Source: an uncultured Kiritimatiellota bacterium
GTDB lineage: Bacteria > Verrucomicrobiota > Kiritimatiellia > RFP12 > UBA1067
Assembly: GCA_934643865.1 (NCBI GenBank)
Contig: CAKUCX010000001.1
Span: 55,177-119,176 of the forward strand
Direction of reading: 5' to 3'
Length of the DNA: 64,000 bases
The notes beneath the pieces are model-generated. The model saw only the letters and a list, made by a program, of their open reading frames with translations. It was not told the origin of the DNA and searched no databases. Both the position numbers and the translations under genes were made by a program. Numbering within the stretch: position 1 is the first letter of the stretch; the number at the start of each line of letters is the position of its first letter. Shown here piece by piece: positions 16,154 through 25,018 of this stretch.

Positions 16154-17332
16154 TCAGGAGTTCAGCCGCCGCGGGGCGTCGAGGAACGCGGCCGCCGCGC
16201 GAAGCGCCGCCGCGACGGTCCGGTCCATGTCGTCGTACCTGTAGGCGCCGAGGCGGCCGCCGACGACGAGGTTCGGCGTCTTCGCCGCCTCCGCCTCGTA
16301 GCGCGCGCACAGGGCGCGCGCGGCGGGCGTGTCCACGGGGTAGTACGGCTCGTCGCCGCGCGTCCACGCCTTCGGGTACTCGCGGCAGACGACCGTGGCG
16401 GGCGCGGACATCGTCCGCGCGTCCTCGGGGTGGTAGTGCTTGAACTCGTGGATGCGCGTGAACGGAACATCCGCCCCGGTGTAGTTGACGACGCTCGTGC
16501 CCTGGTAGTCGGCGACGGACAGGCGTTCCGTCTCGAAGCGCAGGGAGCGCCACGGCAGCGGCCCGAAGCGGTAGCCGAAGAGCGCGTCGAGGGGCCCCGA
16601 GTAGAACAGGGGCACGTCGCGCAGCGAGCGGGCGCAGCGGGTGGGCGACGCGCGTTCCGCCAGCCCGTCGACGCCGCACGCGACGGAGATGTTCGGATGG
16701 TCGACGAGGCGGTCGAAGAGCGCATTGTACCCCGCGAGGGGGATGCCCTGGCGCGTGTCGGAGAAGTAGTTGACGTCGTAGCTCGCGCGCACGGGCAGGC
16801 GGCGGATGATCGCGGCCGGGAGGTTCTTCGGGTCCGTCCCCCACTGCTTGCGCGTGTAGTCGCGGATGAAGGCGTCGTAGAGCGGCTTCCCGATGAAGGA
16901 GATCGCCTGCGCCTCGAAGTTGGCGGCGGGCCCGCCGGCGGCGTCGCGCCCCTTCGCGGCCTCCTGCGCGATGAAGGCGGGAAGCTCGGCGGGCGTGAGG
17001 TCGAGGCCGTAGAACTGGTTCACGAGCGCGAGGCCGAGCGGCAGGAAGTACGTGCGGCCGCCGTGCCGCGCCAGCACCTTGTGCTGGTAGCCGTTGAAGG
17101 CGGTGAAGCGGTTGACGAACGTCCACACGTCGTCGAGGTGCGTGTGGAAGATGTGCGAGCCGTAGGCGTGGACCTCGATGCCCGTCTCGGGGTCCGTCTC
17201 ACACCGCACGTTGCCGCCGATGGCGGCGCGCCTTTCAAGGACGAGGACCTTCCGCCCCGCCTCCGCGAGGACGCGCGCGACCGTGCATCCCCAGAGGCCC
17301 GCGCCCGCCACCATGACGTCAATCTGCTGCAT
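16154..17332 (-). CDS. glf: UDP-galactopyranose mutase
   Basis: 392 residues, the normal family length. A flavoenzyme that interconverts UDP-galactopyranose and UDP-galactofuranose for surface glycans. GAGLWG (10-15) is the FAD-binding glycine motif; YGSHIFHT, KQWGTDP and the C-terminal GRLGAYRYDDMD (substrate/flavin contacts) are typical. No Shine-Dalgarno precedes ATG 17332; instead a TATACT box lies six bases upstream, predicting a leaderless transcript. Confidence 0.92.
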   Translation of the reverse strand: MQQIDVMVAGAGLWGCTVARVLAEAGRKVLVLERRAAIGGNVRCETDPETGIEVHAYGSHIFHTHLDDVWTFVNRFTAFNGYQHKVLARHGGRTYFLPLGLALVNQFYGLDLTPAELPAFIAQEAAKGRDAAGGPAANFEAQAISFIGKPLYDAFIRDYTRKQWGTDPKNLPAAIIRRLPVRASYDVNYFSDTRQGIPLAGYNALFDRLVDHPNISVACGVDGLAERASPTRCARSLRDVPLFYSGPLDALFGYRFGPLPWRSLRFETERLSVADYQGTSVVNYTGADVPFTRIHEFKHYHPEDARTMSAPATVVCREYPKAWTRGDEPYYPVDTPAARALCARYEAEAAKTPNLVVGGRLGAYRYDDMDRTVAAALRAAAAFLDAPRRLNS

Positions 17333-17338
17333 GTCCCC

Positions 17339-17344
17339 AGTATA
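17339..17344 (-). promoter_or_regulatory. -10 box of glf, predicted leaderless
   Basis: TATACT on the minus strand, six bases before ATG. Seven bases from its last T is the A of the start codon. Confidence 0.55.
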
Positions 17345-17356
17345 GCATATCGCGCT

Positions 17357-18118
17357 TCAGCGAACCCGTTCCCACTGGACGCCCGAGAGGCGCAGCGCGA
17401 AGCGGCGGACGCCGTTGAAGCGGGTGTTCCGCTTCGACCAGTCCCGGTCGTCGCGGCAGTCGCGCAGGTAGGTCGCGACCGCGACGACGCGCCCGGCGCG
17501 GTCGAGGACGGGGCTGCCGCTGTTGCCGGTCGTGAAGGCGGCGTCGACCTCAAGCTCCGTGGGGCCCACGCCCACGATGCGCCCGTCGATCTCGGTCATG
17601 ACGCCGCGCCCGTCGGTGTTGCCGAGGACGGTGATGCGCTCCCCCACGTCGGGGAGGCCGGTGCGCAGCTCCAGCGCGGGGCGCCGGCCGTCCACCGGGA
17701 AGCGCGCGAGGTCGCGCCCCGCCGCGTACTCGCACGGACCGAGCGCGAGCGTCGTGCCGTCAAGCATCGTCGCGCGCACGAGCGCCTGGTCGCGCACGAC
17801 GTGCGCGTTCGTCACGAGCCAGATGCGCCCGCCGTCGCGCACGAGGAAGCCGGTCGCCGCCTTCGCCCCCGTCACGACCACCGCGAGCTTCGTTTTCGCC
17901 GCCGCGAACGCCTCGTGGCGCTTGCTGCGGAACGGCTCGCGCCACGCGCGCGGCGCGGCGGAGAGGCGCACCCCCTCCCAGCGCGCGTTGAAGCGCATGA
18001 AGAGGTTCGAGAAGGACGCTTCAAGCGCCCGCACAGGACGCGGCGCGGGCCTCGCCGCGGCGAAAGACGCCGCAACGAGGCCCGAGATGAACAGCGCGCT
18101 GGCGAGGCGGCAAGTCAC
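17357..18118 (-). CDS. Exported trypsin-like serine protease
   Basis: 253 residues with GTG start. Residues 1-22 are a signal peptide. The chymotrypsin-fold triad is visible: H106 in LVTNAHVV, D136 in GRDLARF and S200 in TGNSGSP, as in HtrA-like proteases, but there is no PDZ domain. Residues 30-75 form a helical pre-domain. GTG at 18118 lies one base after the stop of the symporter gene, so translation is probably coupled. Acts in periplasm or outside; substrate unknown. Confidence 0.78.
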   Translation of the reverse strand: MTCRLASALFISGLVAASFAAARPAPRPVRALEASFSNLFMRFNARWEGVRLSAAPRAWREPFRSKRHEAFAAAKTKLAVVVTGAKAATGFLVRDGGRIWLVTNAHVVRDQALVRATMLDGTTLALGPCEYAAGRDLARFPVDGRRPALELRTGLPDVGERITVLGNTDGRGVMTEIDGRIVGVGPTELEVDAAFTTGNSGSPVLDRAGRVVAVATYLRDCRDDRDWSKRNTRFNGVRRFALRLSGVQWERVR

Positions 18119-18119
18119 A

Positions 18120-19622
18120 TCAGATCTTCCAGCCGCCGATGCCGAGCGCCCGGCAGATCTCGGAGACGAGGATTGCGATGACGAGCGCCGGGGCGAACCA
18201 CTTGACCATCACGGCGTAGAGGCGCTTCGCCTTGAAGACGTTGCCCTCGGCCTCGACCTCGTCGACGATCGACGTGGGCGTGAGGACCCAGCCGACGAAG
18301 ATGCACGTCGCCGCCGCCGTGACCGGCATGAGCACCGAGTTCGTGATGAAGTCGAAGAAGTCGAGGAACTGCATGCCGCCGATCTTGATCTCCGCCCAAG
18401 GGCCGTAGCCGATCGCCGAGAACGTCGCGAGGAACATGATGAGCGCCGTCGTGAAGAACGTCGCCGCCTTGCGCTCGATGTGGAGGACGTCGCACACGGA
18501 CGCGACGCACGCTTCGAAGAGCGAGATCGCCGAGGTCGCCGCCGCGAACACGACGAGGACGAAGAACGCGAGGCCGATCCACGGGCCGACCGCTCCGAGC
18601 GTCGCGAACACCTTCGGCAGCGTGATGAACATGAGCCCCGGCCCCGCGTTCATGGCGGACTTCACGGCCGCCTTCGTCGCGAGCGCCACGTCGCCGCCGT
18701 GCTGGGCGACGAGCTCGGGCGTCACGCCCGTCTTCACCGCGAACATGTAGACGACGGGGATGATCATGAGGCCGGCGATGACCGCGATGAACGTGTCGCA
18801 GACCTCGATGCGCCGCACGCTCTTCTCGATCGAGTCCTGCTTCTTCATGTAGGAGCCGTACGTCACCATGATGCCCATCGCGAGCGAGAGCGAGTAGAAC
18901 ATCTGGCCCATCGCGCCGAGGATCGTCTTGCCGAGGAGCGCGAACGAGAACGCGCCGTCCTCCGTCGTCAGGCAGTCCATGTTCGGCACGAGGTAGTATT
19001 TGAGGCCCTCGCCCGAGCCCGGCATGAAGACGACGTAGAGCGAGATCGCGATCGCCATCACGAAGAGGATCGGCATCATGACGAGGTTCGACTTCTCGAT
19101 GCCGTTCTTGACGCCGAGGAGGATGACGCCCGCGCACGCGAGGATGAAGGCCATGCCGTAGCCGAACGGCGCGAACGGCGCCGAGATGAAGCCCGTGAAG
19201 AACGCGCCCGAGTTCGCCGCCGCCTCGCCCATCGGCGCGGCACCCGTGAACGCCATGAGCGCGTAGGCCTTGAGGTAGTAGAGGACCCAGCCGCCGATCA
19301 CGCAGTAGTAGGGCGTGATGAGCAGGGGGATGAGCGTCGCGACGACGCCGAGGAGCTTCAGCCCGCCGTGGCCCTTGAGCTGGTTGTAGGCGGTGAGCTG
19401 CGACTGCTGCGTCTTGCGCCCGATCGCGATTTCCGTGAGCATGAGCGTGAAGCCGAGCGTGACGACGAGGCAGAGGTAGACGACGATGAAGGTGCCGCCG
19501 CCGTACTGCGCCGCGAGATACGGGAAGCGCCAGAGGTTTCCGAGACCGATTGCCGAAGCCGCCGCCGCCAGAACGAAGGCGAGCTGCCCGGACCAGGATG
19601 CACGTTTCTTTTCCATGTCCAT
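18120..19622 (-). CDS. Sodium-dependent symporter (NSS/SNF family)
   Basis: 500 residues with about twelve helices. The helix-1 signature AIGLGNLWRFPYL (24-36) with a following GGGTF loop is the Na+/substrate site of LeuT-type transporters, which import amino acids. Start could be 19622 or the Met two codons later; neither has a Shine-Dalgarno, since the upstream DNA is a TTCAAC-rich stretch. Same strand as the porin upstream and the protease downstream. Confidence 0.88.
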   Translation of the reverse strand: MDMEKKRASWSGQLAFVLAAAASAIGLGNLWRFPYLAAQYGGGTFIVVYLCLVVTLGFTLMLTEIAIGRKTQQSQLTAYNQLKGHGGLKLLGVVATLIPLLITPYYCVIGGWVLYYLKAYALMAFTGAAPMGEAAANSGAFFTGFISAPFAPFGYGMAFILACAGVILLGVKNGIEKSNLVMMPILFVMAIAISLYVVFMPGSGEGLKYYLVPNMDCLTTEDGAFSFALLGKTILGAMGQMFYSLSLAMGIMVTYGSYMKKQDSIEKSVRRIEVCDTFIAVIAGLMIIPVVYMFAVKTGVTPELVAQHGGDVALATKAAVKSAMNAGPGLMFITLPKVFATLGAVGPWIGLAFFVLVVFAAATSAISLFEACVASVCDVLHIERKAATFFTTALIMFLATFSAIGYGPWAEIKIGGMQFLDFFDFITNSVLMPVTAAATCIFVGWVLTPTSIVDEVEAEGNVFKAKRLYAVMVKWFAPALVIAILVSEICRALGIGGWKI

Positions 19623-19677
19623 GTTGGAGTTGAAGAGTTGAAGGGATGAGCGGAGGTTGAAGTGGGCGGAAAGCGAA

Positions 19678-19717
19678 GAGGTTGAAAGGAGTCCCGAGGG
19701 GGCGTCCTCTCAACCTC
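19678..19717 (-). terminator. Hairpin between porin and symporter genes
   Basis: GAGGTTGAAAGGAG pairs with the reverse complement of TCCTCTCAACCTC (about 13 bp with one mismatch) around a GC-rich loop. It lies about 25 bases past the porin stop. No T-run is seen, so it may terminate, stabilise the mRNA, or belong to a GTTGAA-type repeat that also fills 19623-19680. Confidence 0.4.
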
Positions 19718-19743
19718 TCAGCCGTTCAATTCATCAGCCTGGA

Positions 19744-21246
19744 CTAGAAGTCGTAATAGACCGTGAACTGGAAGCGGTGGTCGTCGGCGTCGTCGCCGTA
19801 CGCCTCGTCGTACTTCGTCGTCAGGTAGGCGTACTCAAGGCCGAAGTGGAGGTTCGCCGTGAGCTGGTAGAACGCATCCACGTAGGTGCGGTCGTTGTAG
19901 AGGCGGCCGCCGTCGTACTTCGCCTCGCGGTCGGTCGGGTCGTCGAAGCCGTAGCCGATCGCGAACGCCCACTCGTCGTTCAGGTCGTAGCGCAGATCGG
20001 CGAAGCCGCCGACCGTGGAGACCTCGCGGCCCTTGCGCGCGTAGTCGCGGAAGCCGACCTTCTGGCCGACGCCGGCCTGGACGCCGCCGACGTTCTCGCC
20101 CGCGAAGAGCTGGCCCGTGAGCGTGAACTTGCCGAACGGCACGGAGCCGGCGATCATGACCAGGTCGCTGTCGTACTCGTCGCTCTTGCCGAGGAACTCG
20201 TTCGGGGCGCCCGTCTCCTCGTCGAAGCCCGTCGCGCGGCGGCTCTTGTCGCGGCCGTACTGGCCGGCGAGGCCGATGAGCCAGCGCTTGTCCTCCTCCT
20301 CCCAGAAGGCCTTGCGGTCGTAGACGATCGCGCCTTCGAGGAGGCACCAGGCGCTCTGCTCGTTGTCCTCCGTGCCGTCGCCGTCGCGGTCGCCGCCCAT
20401 GCCGGGACCGTTCTTGACGAGGCCGGCGCGGATCTCAAGCGAGCTGTCGTCGTCGAAGTCCCACTTCTTCGTCACGCGGATCTGCGGGCTGCGGCGGTAG
20501 GGATAGCCGGTCTGCTCCATCCACGCACCGTCGATCTCCTGCGGCGCGACCATCTTCCAGAGATGCCAGGTCTGACCGAAGAGGAACTGCCAGCCGCTCT
20601 CGTGCGAAAGTTCCCAGTAGAGGTGGCGCACGTGGAAGTCGGTCTTGTTGGCATTGTCGCCGGCGAGGTCGAACTCGAACTTGCCGCCCGTCTTCCAGCC
20701 CTTGTAGGACTCGGCGGAGAAGAGGTTGAAGCCGAGGATCGAGTCGTTCACGCTCAGCGTGGACGTGTGGTCGCCGTTGTGGTTCTTCACGTTGCGGTTG
20801 CTGCGCGGGCGTACCCAGTCCGTGAACATCGGAACGTCCGTGCCCGCCGTGTTGTGGACGGCCTCAAGGACGAGGTAGCCATACGGCTCGAACTGGAGAC
20901 CGCTCTCGGTGAGCGGGTTGAAGATGCCCGCCGTCGCGTCCGCGAGGTAGAACTTGCGACCGTCGGCCATTGTCCAGATGCGGCCCGTCTCGTTCGTCTC
21001 CGTGCCCTCGCCCGGAACGATCGCGCGCGGCGCGGTCGCGACCTGCTCGACCTTCGCGGCCGTGGCGGTCTGCTTGCCTTCGAGTTCGGCGATGCGCTTG
21101 GCCTGCGCCTCGATCTTGGCGTTCTGCTGCTGGATGAGCGCCTTCAGCGCCTGCAGGTCGGCCTGCGTGACGGCATCGGTCGGCGCTGCTTCCACGGCGG
21201 CGACGAGCCCCGCGCAGAAACCAAACGTGATCAGTGTTCTCTTCAT
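19744..21246 (-). CDS. Outer-membrane porin with N-terminal coiled coil (DcaP-like)
   Basis: 500 residues from ATG 21246 (505 if the in-frame ATG at 21261 is used). Signal peptide 1-20, then a heptad-type coiled coil (ADLQALKALIQQQNAKIEA and so on, about 27-60), then a long alternating beta-strand domain ending in VYYDF, the aromatic C-terminal strand of outer-membrane barrels. This plan resembles trimeric DcaP-type porins. Neither start has a strong ribosome-binding site; the -10 box at 21284-21289 gives a 16-31 base leader. Substrate unknown. Confidence 0.75.
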   Translation of the reverse strand: MKRTLITFGFCAGLVAAVEAAPTDAVTQADLQALKALIQQQNAKIEAQAKRIAELEGKQTATAAKVEQVATAPRAIVPGEGTETNETGRIWTMADGRKFYLADATAGIFNPLTESGLQFEPYGYLVLEAVHNTAGTDVPMFTDWVRPRSNRNVKNHNGDHTSTLSVNDSILGFNLFSAESYKGWKTGGKFEFDLAGDNANKTDFHVRHLYWELSHESGWQFLFGQTWHLWKMVAPQEIDGAWMEQTGYPYRRSPQIRVTKKWDFDDDSSLEIRAGLVKNGPGMGGDRDGDGTEDNEQSAWCLLEGAIVYDRKAFWEEEDKRWLIGLAGQYGRDKSRRATGFDEETGAPNEFLGKSDEYDSDLVMIAGSVPFGKFTLTGQLFAGENVGGVQAGVGQKVGFRDYARKGREVSTVGGFADLRYDLNDEWAFAIGYGFDDPTDREAKYDGGRLYNDRTYVDAFYQLTANLHFGLEYAYLTTKYDEAYGDDADDHRFQFTVYYDF

Positions 21247-21283
21247 GATTGTTAGGCCCATGTTAGTCTGATGTGAAAACCGC

Positions 21284-21289
21284 ATTATA
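21284..21289 (-). promoter_or_regulatory. -10 box of the porin gene
   Basis: TATAAT preceded by TGTGG (extended -10) on the minus strand; transcription predicted near 21277. Confidence 0.55.
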
Positions 21290-21367
21290 CCACATGCCCC
21301 CTCGCCCGCGCAAGCGCAATTGCGCGGCAGGGCAATTCGCAGGGCAATTCGCGCGCCGCAGCCGTCC

Positions 21368-21844
21368 TCAACGGGCCGCCGCCGAAAACGCGTCGTCCCG
21401 CGCCTCGACGTCCCGCACCGCGCCCGGCGCGCCGTCGGCGGCGAGGAACCGCGCCATCTCCGCCGGCAGGAGATGCGCCGCCTCAAGGTCGTCGAGGGCG
21501 CGCCACTCGAAGGCGATCCAGTCCTCCCGGGCGACGGCGGCCGTCCCTTCGGGCACGGCGAGGCGGTAGACGAGGTTGATCTCGGCATGGGGCTTGCCGT
21601 GCTGCTGAAACATGTTCTCGACGACGCCCAGAAGCGCGCCCGCCGTCGCATCGACGCCCAGCTCCTCCTTCAGCTCGCGCACGAGCGCCTGGCGGCCCGT
21701 CTCGCCGAACTCGATGTGGCCGCCGGGGAGATACGTCGTCGCGCCGCCCTTCGCGCGGCAGAGAAGCACCTTGCCGTCCTGGACACAGACGCCGCGGGCG
21801 ATCGCCTCGATGCCCGCGAGCTCGTATTCGGGGCATGCGGCCAT
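21368..21844 (-). CDS. Nudix hydrolase
   Basis: 158 residues. A complete Nudix box is present from G42 to G63 (GHIEFGET then REL, EELG), giving the GX5EX7REUXEEXGU pattern. Substrate cannot be told; such proteins clean nucleoside-diphosphate-X compounds. ATG abuts the TAG stop of the aldolase gene (TAGATG), so it is the last gene of the GH127-aldolase-Nudix group. Confidence 0.85.
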   Translation of the reverse strand: MAACPEYELAGIEAIARGVCVQDGKVLLCRAKGGATTYLPGGHIEFGETGRQALVRELKEELGVDATAGALLGVVENMFQQHGKPHAEINLVYRLAVPEGTAAVAREDWIAFEWRALDDLEAAHLLPAEMARFLAADGAPGAVRDVEARDDAFSAAAR

Positions 21845-22792
21845 CTAGTCCGCCTCCATCAGCTCGTGCGCGAAGGCGACGTAGTCCGTGCGGCCGGCGG
21901 CGATGAACTGGATGGCCGCGCGCGGATGGCGGTTCATGACGCCCGTCAGAAGGTAGGGGATGTCGTAGCCCCACTTCAGGCCGTCGGCCTTCAGCCTGAG
22001 CATGTGCTTCTGCACGAACGCGAGAATCGGCAGCGCGTTGTACTTCGGGGTCCCGAGGACGTTCAGCAGCTGCTCGGAGCAGCAGTTCCCCGCGCCGCGC
22101 CCCATGCCGTTCACGGTGACGTCGAGGTAGGTGACGCCAAGGCGGCTGCACGCGATCGTGTTCGCGAAGGCGAGCTGTTGGTTGTTGTGCCCGTGGAAGC
22201 CCGTCTCGCGGCCCGGCACCGCCGCCACGTAGCGCCGGGCCATGTCCGCGGCCTGCCCGGGGCTGAAGTGGCCGAACGAATCGACGAGGTAGAGGACGTC
22301 CGCCGGCGAGGCGGCGATCATCTTGAGGCCCTTCGCGAGATCCGCGTCCGACACCTTCGAGACGGCCATCAGGTTGCACGTCACCTCGTAGCCCTTCGCC
22401 TTCGCGTCCTCGATCATGTCGACGGCGAGCGGAATCTGGTGGATGTAGCACGCGACGCGGATCACGTCCACCACGCTGTCCCTCTTCGGCAGGATGTCGG
22501 TCTTGTAGTCGCAGCGCCCCGCGTCCGCCATGACGGAGATCTTGAGCGGCGTCCTGTTCTCGCCCACGATCGCGCGGATGTCCGCCTCGTCGGAGAACTT
22601 CCACTTGCCGAAGTCGGAGGCCTTGAACAGGTTCCTGGAGGCCCGATAGCCGAACTCCATGTAGTCCACGCCCGCCGCGAGGTTCGCGCGGTAGAGATCG
22701 CGCGCGAAGTCGTCCGTGAAGGCGAAGTTGTTCACGAGGCCGCCGTCGCGCATCGTCGCGTCGAACACCTTGATACCGGGATTCTCCTTCAT
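21845..22792 (-). CDS. HMG-CoA-lyase/4-hydroxy-2-oxovalerate-aldolase-like enzyme
   Basis: 315 residues, TIM-barrel DRE metallo-lyase family. DATMRDGG (11-18) is the D-x-x-x-R-D metal/substrate motif, FHGHNNQQLAFANT supplies the two metal histidines, and GMGRGAGNCCSE is the late glycine-rich loop. Such 'aldolase catalytic domain' proteins occur near sugar and surface-polysaccharide genes, and this one lies between a GH127 and a Nudix gene. Carbon-carbon lyase or condensing activity is inferred, substrate unknown. ATG 22792 has GGAACG upstream. Confidence 0.75.
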   Translation of the reverse strand: MKENPGIKVFDATMRDGGLVNNFAFTDDFARDLYRANLAAGVDYMEFGYRASRNLFKASDFGKWKFSDEADIRAIVGENRTPLKISVMADAGRCDYKTDILPKRDSVVDVIRVACYIHQIPLAVDMIEDAKAKGYEVTCNLMAVSKVSDADLAKGLKMIAASPADVLYLVDSFGHFSPGQAADMARRYVAAVPGRETGFHGHNNQQLAFANTIACSRLGVTYLDVTVNGMGRGAGNCCSEQLLNVLGTPKYNALPILAFVQKHMLRLKADGLKWGYDIPYLLTGVMNRHPRAAIQFIAAGRTDYVAFAHELMEAD

Positions 22793-22813
22793 CGCGTTCC
22801 GGGGTACTCGAAG

Positions 22814-24781
22814 CTAGAAGAAGATCGAGAACTGGTCGGCGCCGTCCGGCAGAAGCGCGTCGCCCGCCGAGGGGAAGTCGCAGACGGAGGTCACGTACGT
22901 CTCGCCGCCGCGCGTGAAGGTCGCCTCCCACGCCCCCATCACGCGGAAGTCGTCGATCGGGCGCAGCGCCACCGACCAGCCGCCGCCGTTCAGGTCGGCG
23001 CGCAGGATGTCCTCCGCCGTGTCGCCGACGTTCTTCGACTTCGCGAGCAGGAGCGGCCCCCGGAAGAGCCGCGCGGCGGGCGTCGTGCGGTAGAGGCGGC
23101 GCGCGTCGCGCCCGGAGCCGTTCCAGCGCCCGAAGCGGTAGTCCGTGCGGTCGTCGCTTGCGGCGCGCGCGGAGCATTCGAGCCGGGGCGTCATGTCGAA
23201 CGCGACCTTGACCGCCGTGACGCCCGCCGGCACCTGCGTTTCGTACCATTCGCCCGCAGTCACGACGACGGGTTCGCCGGCCGGCAGCACGGTGAAGGAC
23301 GTGCGCCGCGACCACGGCGGCAGCCGGAACTTCACGGCGGTGGGCCTCTTCGCCGCGAACTTCGCCGTCACCTTGTCCGCGACCGGGAAGTCGCCCGTCA
23401 GCGTCACCTCGACGTCGGCGAAGCCGGCCGTGAACGGCGCGTAGAGGTTCACGCGCACCGCCTCGCCCTCGCGCACGGCCCCGAGCTGCGCGATGTCCAT
23501 GAACGTGCGCGGCATGTTGTTCACGCAGCAGTGCTGGAAGCGCATCCCGCTCTGCCCGAAGCGGGCGACGTGGCGGCCGTGCGAGCGCACCTCGCGCGCG
23601 CCCCACGTCCCGTCGCGGAAGACGCCCGCGAGGAAGGCGTTGTGGTAGGTGTACTCGATCGCGTTCACGTACTTCGCCTCGCCCGTGATGAGGTAGAGGT
23701 CGTAGTTGAGGCGGATCCAGTGGATCGCGTCGCACGGCTCGGACGTGCCGTTCAGATGGCGCGCGGCGCCCACGAACTGATCGTTGTAGCCGACGCTCTC
23801 CACGAGGTTGCGCTCCGTGCGCCAGATGAGGTCCTGCATCTTCACGACGAGGTCGAGGCTCGCCGCCTCGCCCGTCAGGCGGTAGTATTCCAGAAGTCCG
23901 TCCAGGCAGCTCATCATCTCGTAGGCCTTGGCCCAGCGGCCCTCTTCGCCCGGATACCACGCGTCCATCGACTGCCCCGTCGCGAGCTTCGCGGCGAACT
24001 GCGGGGCGGGGCCCTTGCCGTCGGCCCACGACGCGACGATCTCGCGCGCAAAGGCGAGGTACTCCGGCTTCCCGGTCTCGCGGTAGAGGAGGAGGAGCGG
24101 CTTGAGCGTCGAACAGGGCGGCAGCCCGCGCATGGTGGACGTCCCCGTCTCGCAGAGGCGAAGGCCGAGCCTCTTCAGGAGCGCGATCTCCTGCGCCATC
24201 GCGCGGTCGGCCGCCCGCAGGAGGTCCGCGTCGCCCGTCAGGTCGTAGACGGCGAGCAGCCCCCAGAGCGTGTACTTCCGGCACCAGAGGTTCCAGTTCC
24301 AGGGGCAGTTCCATCCCGTGGCCCTGCGCGCGGCTTCGGGGTCGGCCGGCGTCACGAACGCCGGGTCGAGGTACGTCCCGAGGTAGCCGTCCGCGCGCTG
24401 ATGCGCGATGAGCCGCCGCGCTGAGGCGCGCAGGAACGCCGTGAAGTCCGCATCCCCGCGATAGGCCGCCACGCGCGCGGCGGAAAGCGCGAGCTTCCCC
24501 CAGAACTCGCCCTTCCACATGCCGACGGGCGCGTTGAAGACGTCGTCATCCGGGTGCGCGAACGCCTCCTCCGCCTCGCGCATCACGACGCCCCGGGCAT
24601 ACGGGCCCCAGCAGCGCGCGTACATGAACTTCTCGAACTTCGCGCCGATCGGGCCCTGCACGCGGCAGTCCTTCAGCGCCGGCGCGACGAGACGGTCCGG
24701 CGCGGCGTCGGGGACGGCGGCCGCCGCCGACAGGACGCCCATGCCCGATGCCCAAACCGCCCAGCGAAGAGCCTTCTTCAT
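22814..24781 (-). CDS. Exported GH127 beta-L-arabinofuranosidase-like enzyme
   Basis: 655 residues. Signal peptide about 1-22. The alpha/alpha-barrel and beta-domains of GH127 follow; the zinc/cysteine site known from HypBA1 is present as SEPC (E-x-C) and later QHCCVNN (the CC pair), so the cysteine-nucleophile chemistry appears intact. Would release arabinofuranose from plant glycans outside the cytoplasm. ATG 24781 has AAAGGTTG upstream; in-frame extensions lack support. First gene of a three-gene unit, divergent from citrate synthase. Confidence 0.85.
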   Translation of the reverse strand: MKKALRWAVWASGMGVLSAAAAVPDAAPDRLVAPALKDCRVQGPIGAKFEKFMYARCWGPYARGVVMREAEEAFAHPDDDVFNAPVGMWKGEFWGKLALSAARVAAYRGDADFTAFLRASARRLIAHQRADGYLGTYLDPAFVTPADPEAARRATGWNCPWNWNLWCRKYTLWGLLAVYDLTGDADLLRAADRAMAQEIALLKRLGLRLCETGTSTMRGLPPCSTLKPLLLLYRETGKPEYLAFAREIVASWADGKGPAPQFAAKLATGQSMDAWYPGEEGRWAKAYEMMSCLDGLLEYYRLTGEAASLDLVVKMQDLIWRTERNLVESVGYNDQFVGAARHLNGTSEPCDAIHWIRLNYDLYLITGEAKYVNAIEYTYHNAFLAGVFRDGTWGAREVRSHGRHVARFGQSGMRFQHCCVNNMPRTFMDIAQLGAVREGEAVRVNLYAPFTAGFADVEVTLTGDFPVADKVTAKFAAKRPTAVKFRLPPWSRRTSFTVLPAGEPVVVTAGEWYETQVPAGVTAVKVAFDMTPRLECSARAASDDRTDYRFGRWNGSGRDARRLYRTTPAARLFRGPLLLAKSKNVGDTAEDILRADLNGGGWSVALRPIDDFRVMGAWEATFTRGGETYVTSVCDFPSAGDALLPDGADQFSIFF

Positions 24782-24869
24782 GCGCAACACAACCTTTCTT
24801 TTTTCTTCGTTCCCCCGGCCATGCGGAAGGAAGACGGGAACGGAACCGCCCGTTACACGGCGTGGCGAG

Positions 24870-24875
24870 AGTATA
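24870..24875 (-). promoter_or_regulatory. -10 box of the GH127 operon
   Basis: TATACT preceded by GGGC on the minus strand; leader about 82 bases. Confidence 0.4.
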
Positions 24876-24978
24876 GCCCTTCCCCGTCCGCATGTCAACC
24901 GATCCGCATGTCAACGCGCCGCGACGCCGCGCCGCGCCAGGGGGCGGAAGCGGACGCGCGCGCCGCCCGCATTTTTGA

Positions 24979-24984
24979 TATACT
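24979..24984 (+). promoter_or_regulatory. -10 box of citrate synthase
   Basis: TATACT in TTGATATACT; transcription near 24991 gives a 28-base leader with a GGAGAG ribosome-binding site. Confidence 0.5.
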
Positions 24985-25018
24985 GCCTCGGTTCAAGACG
25001 CGAAGGAGAGACGACGAG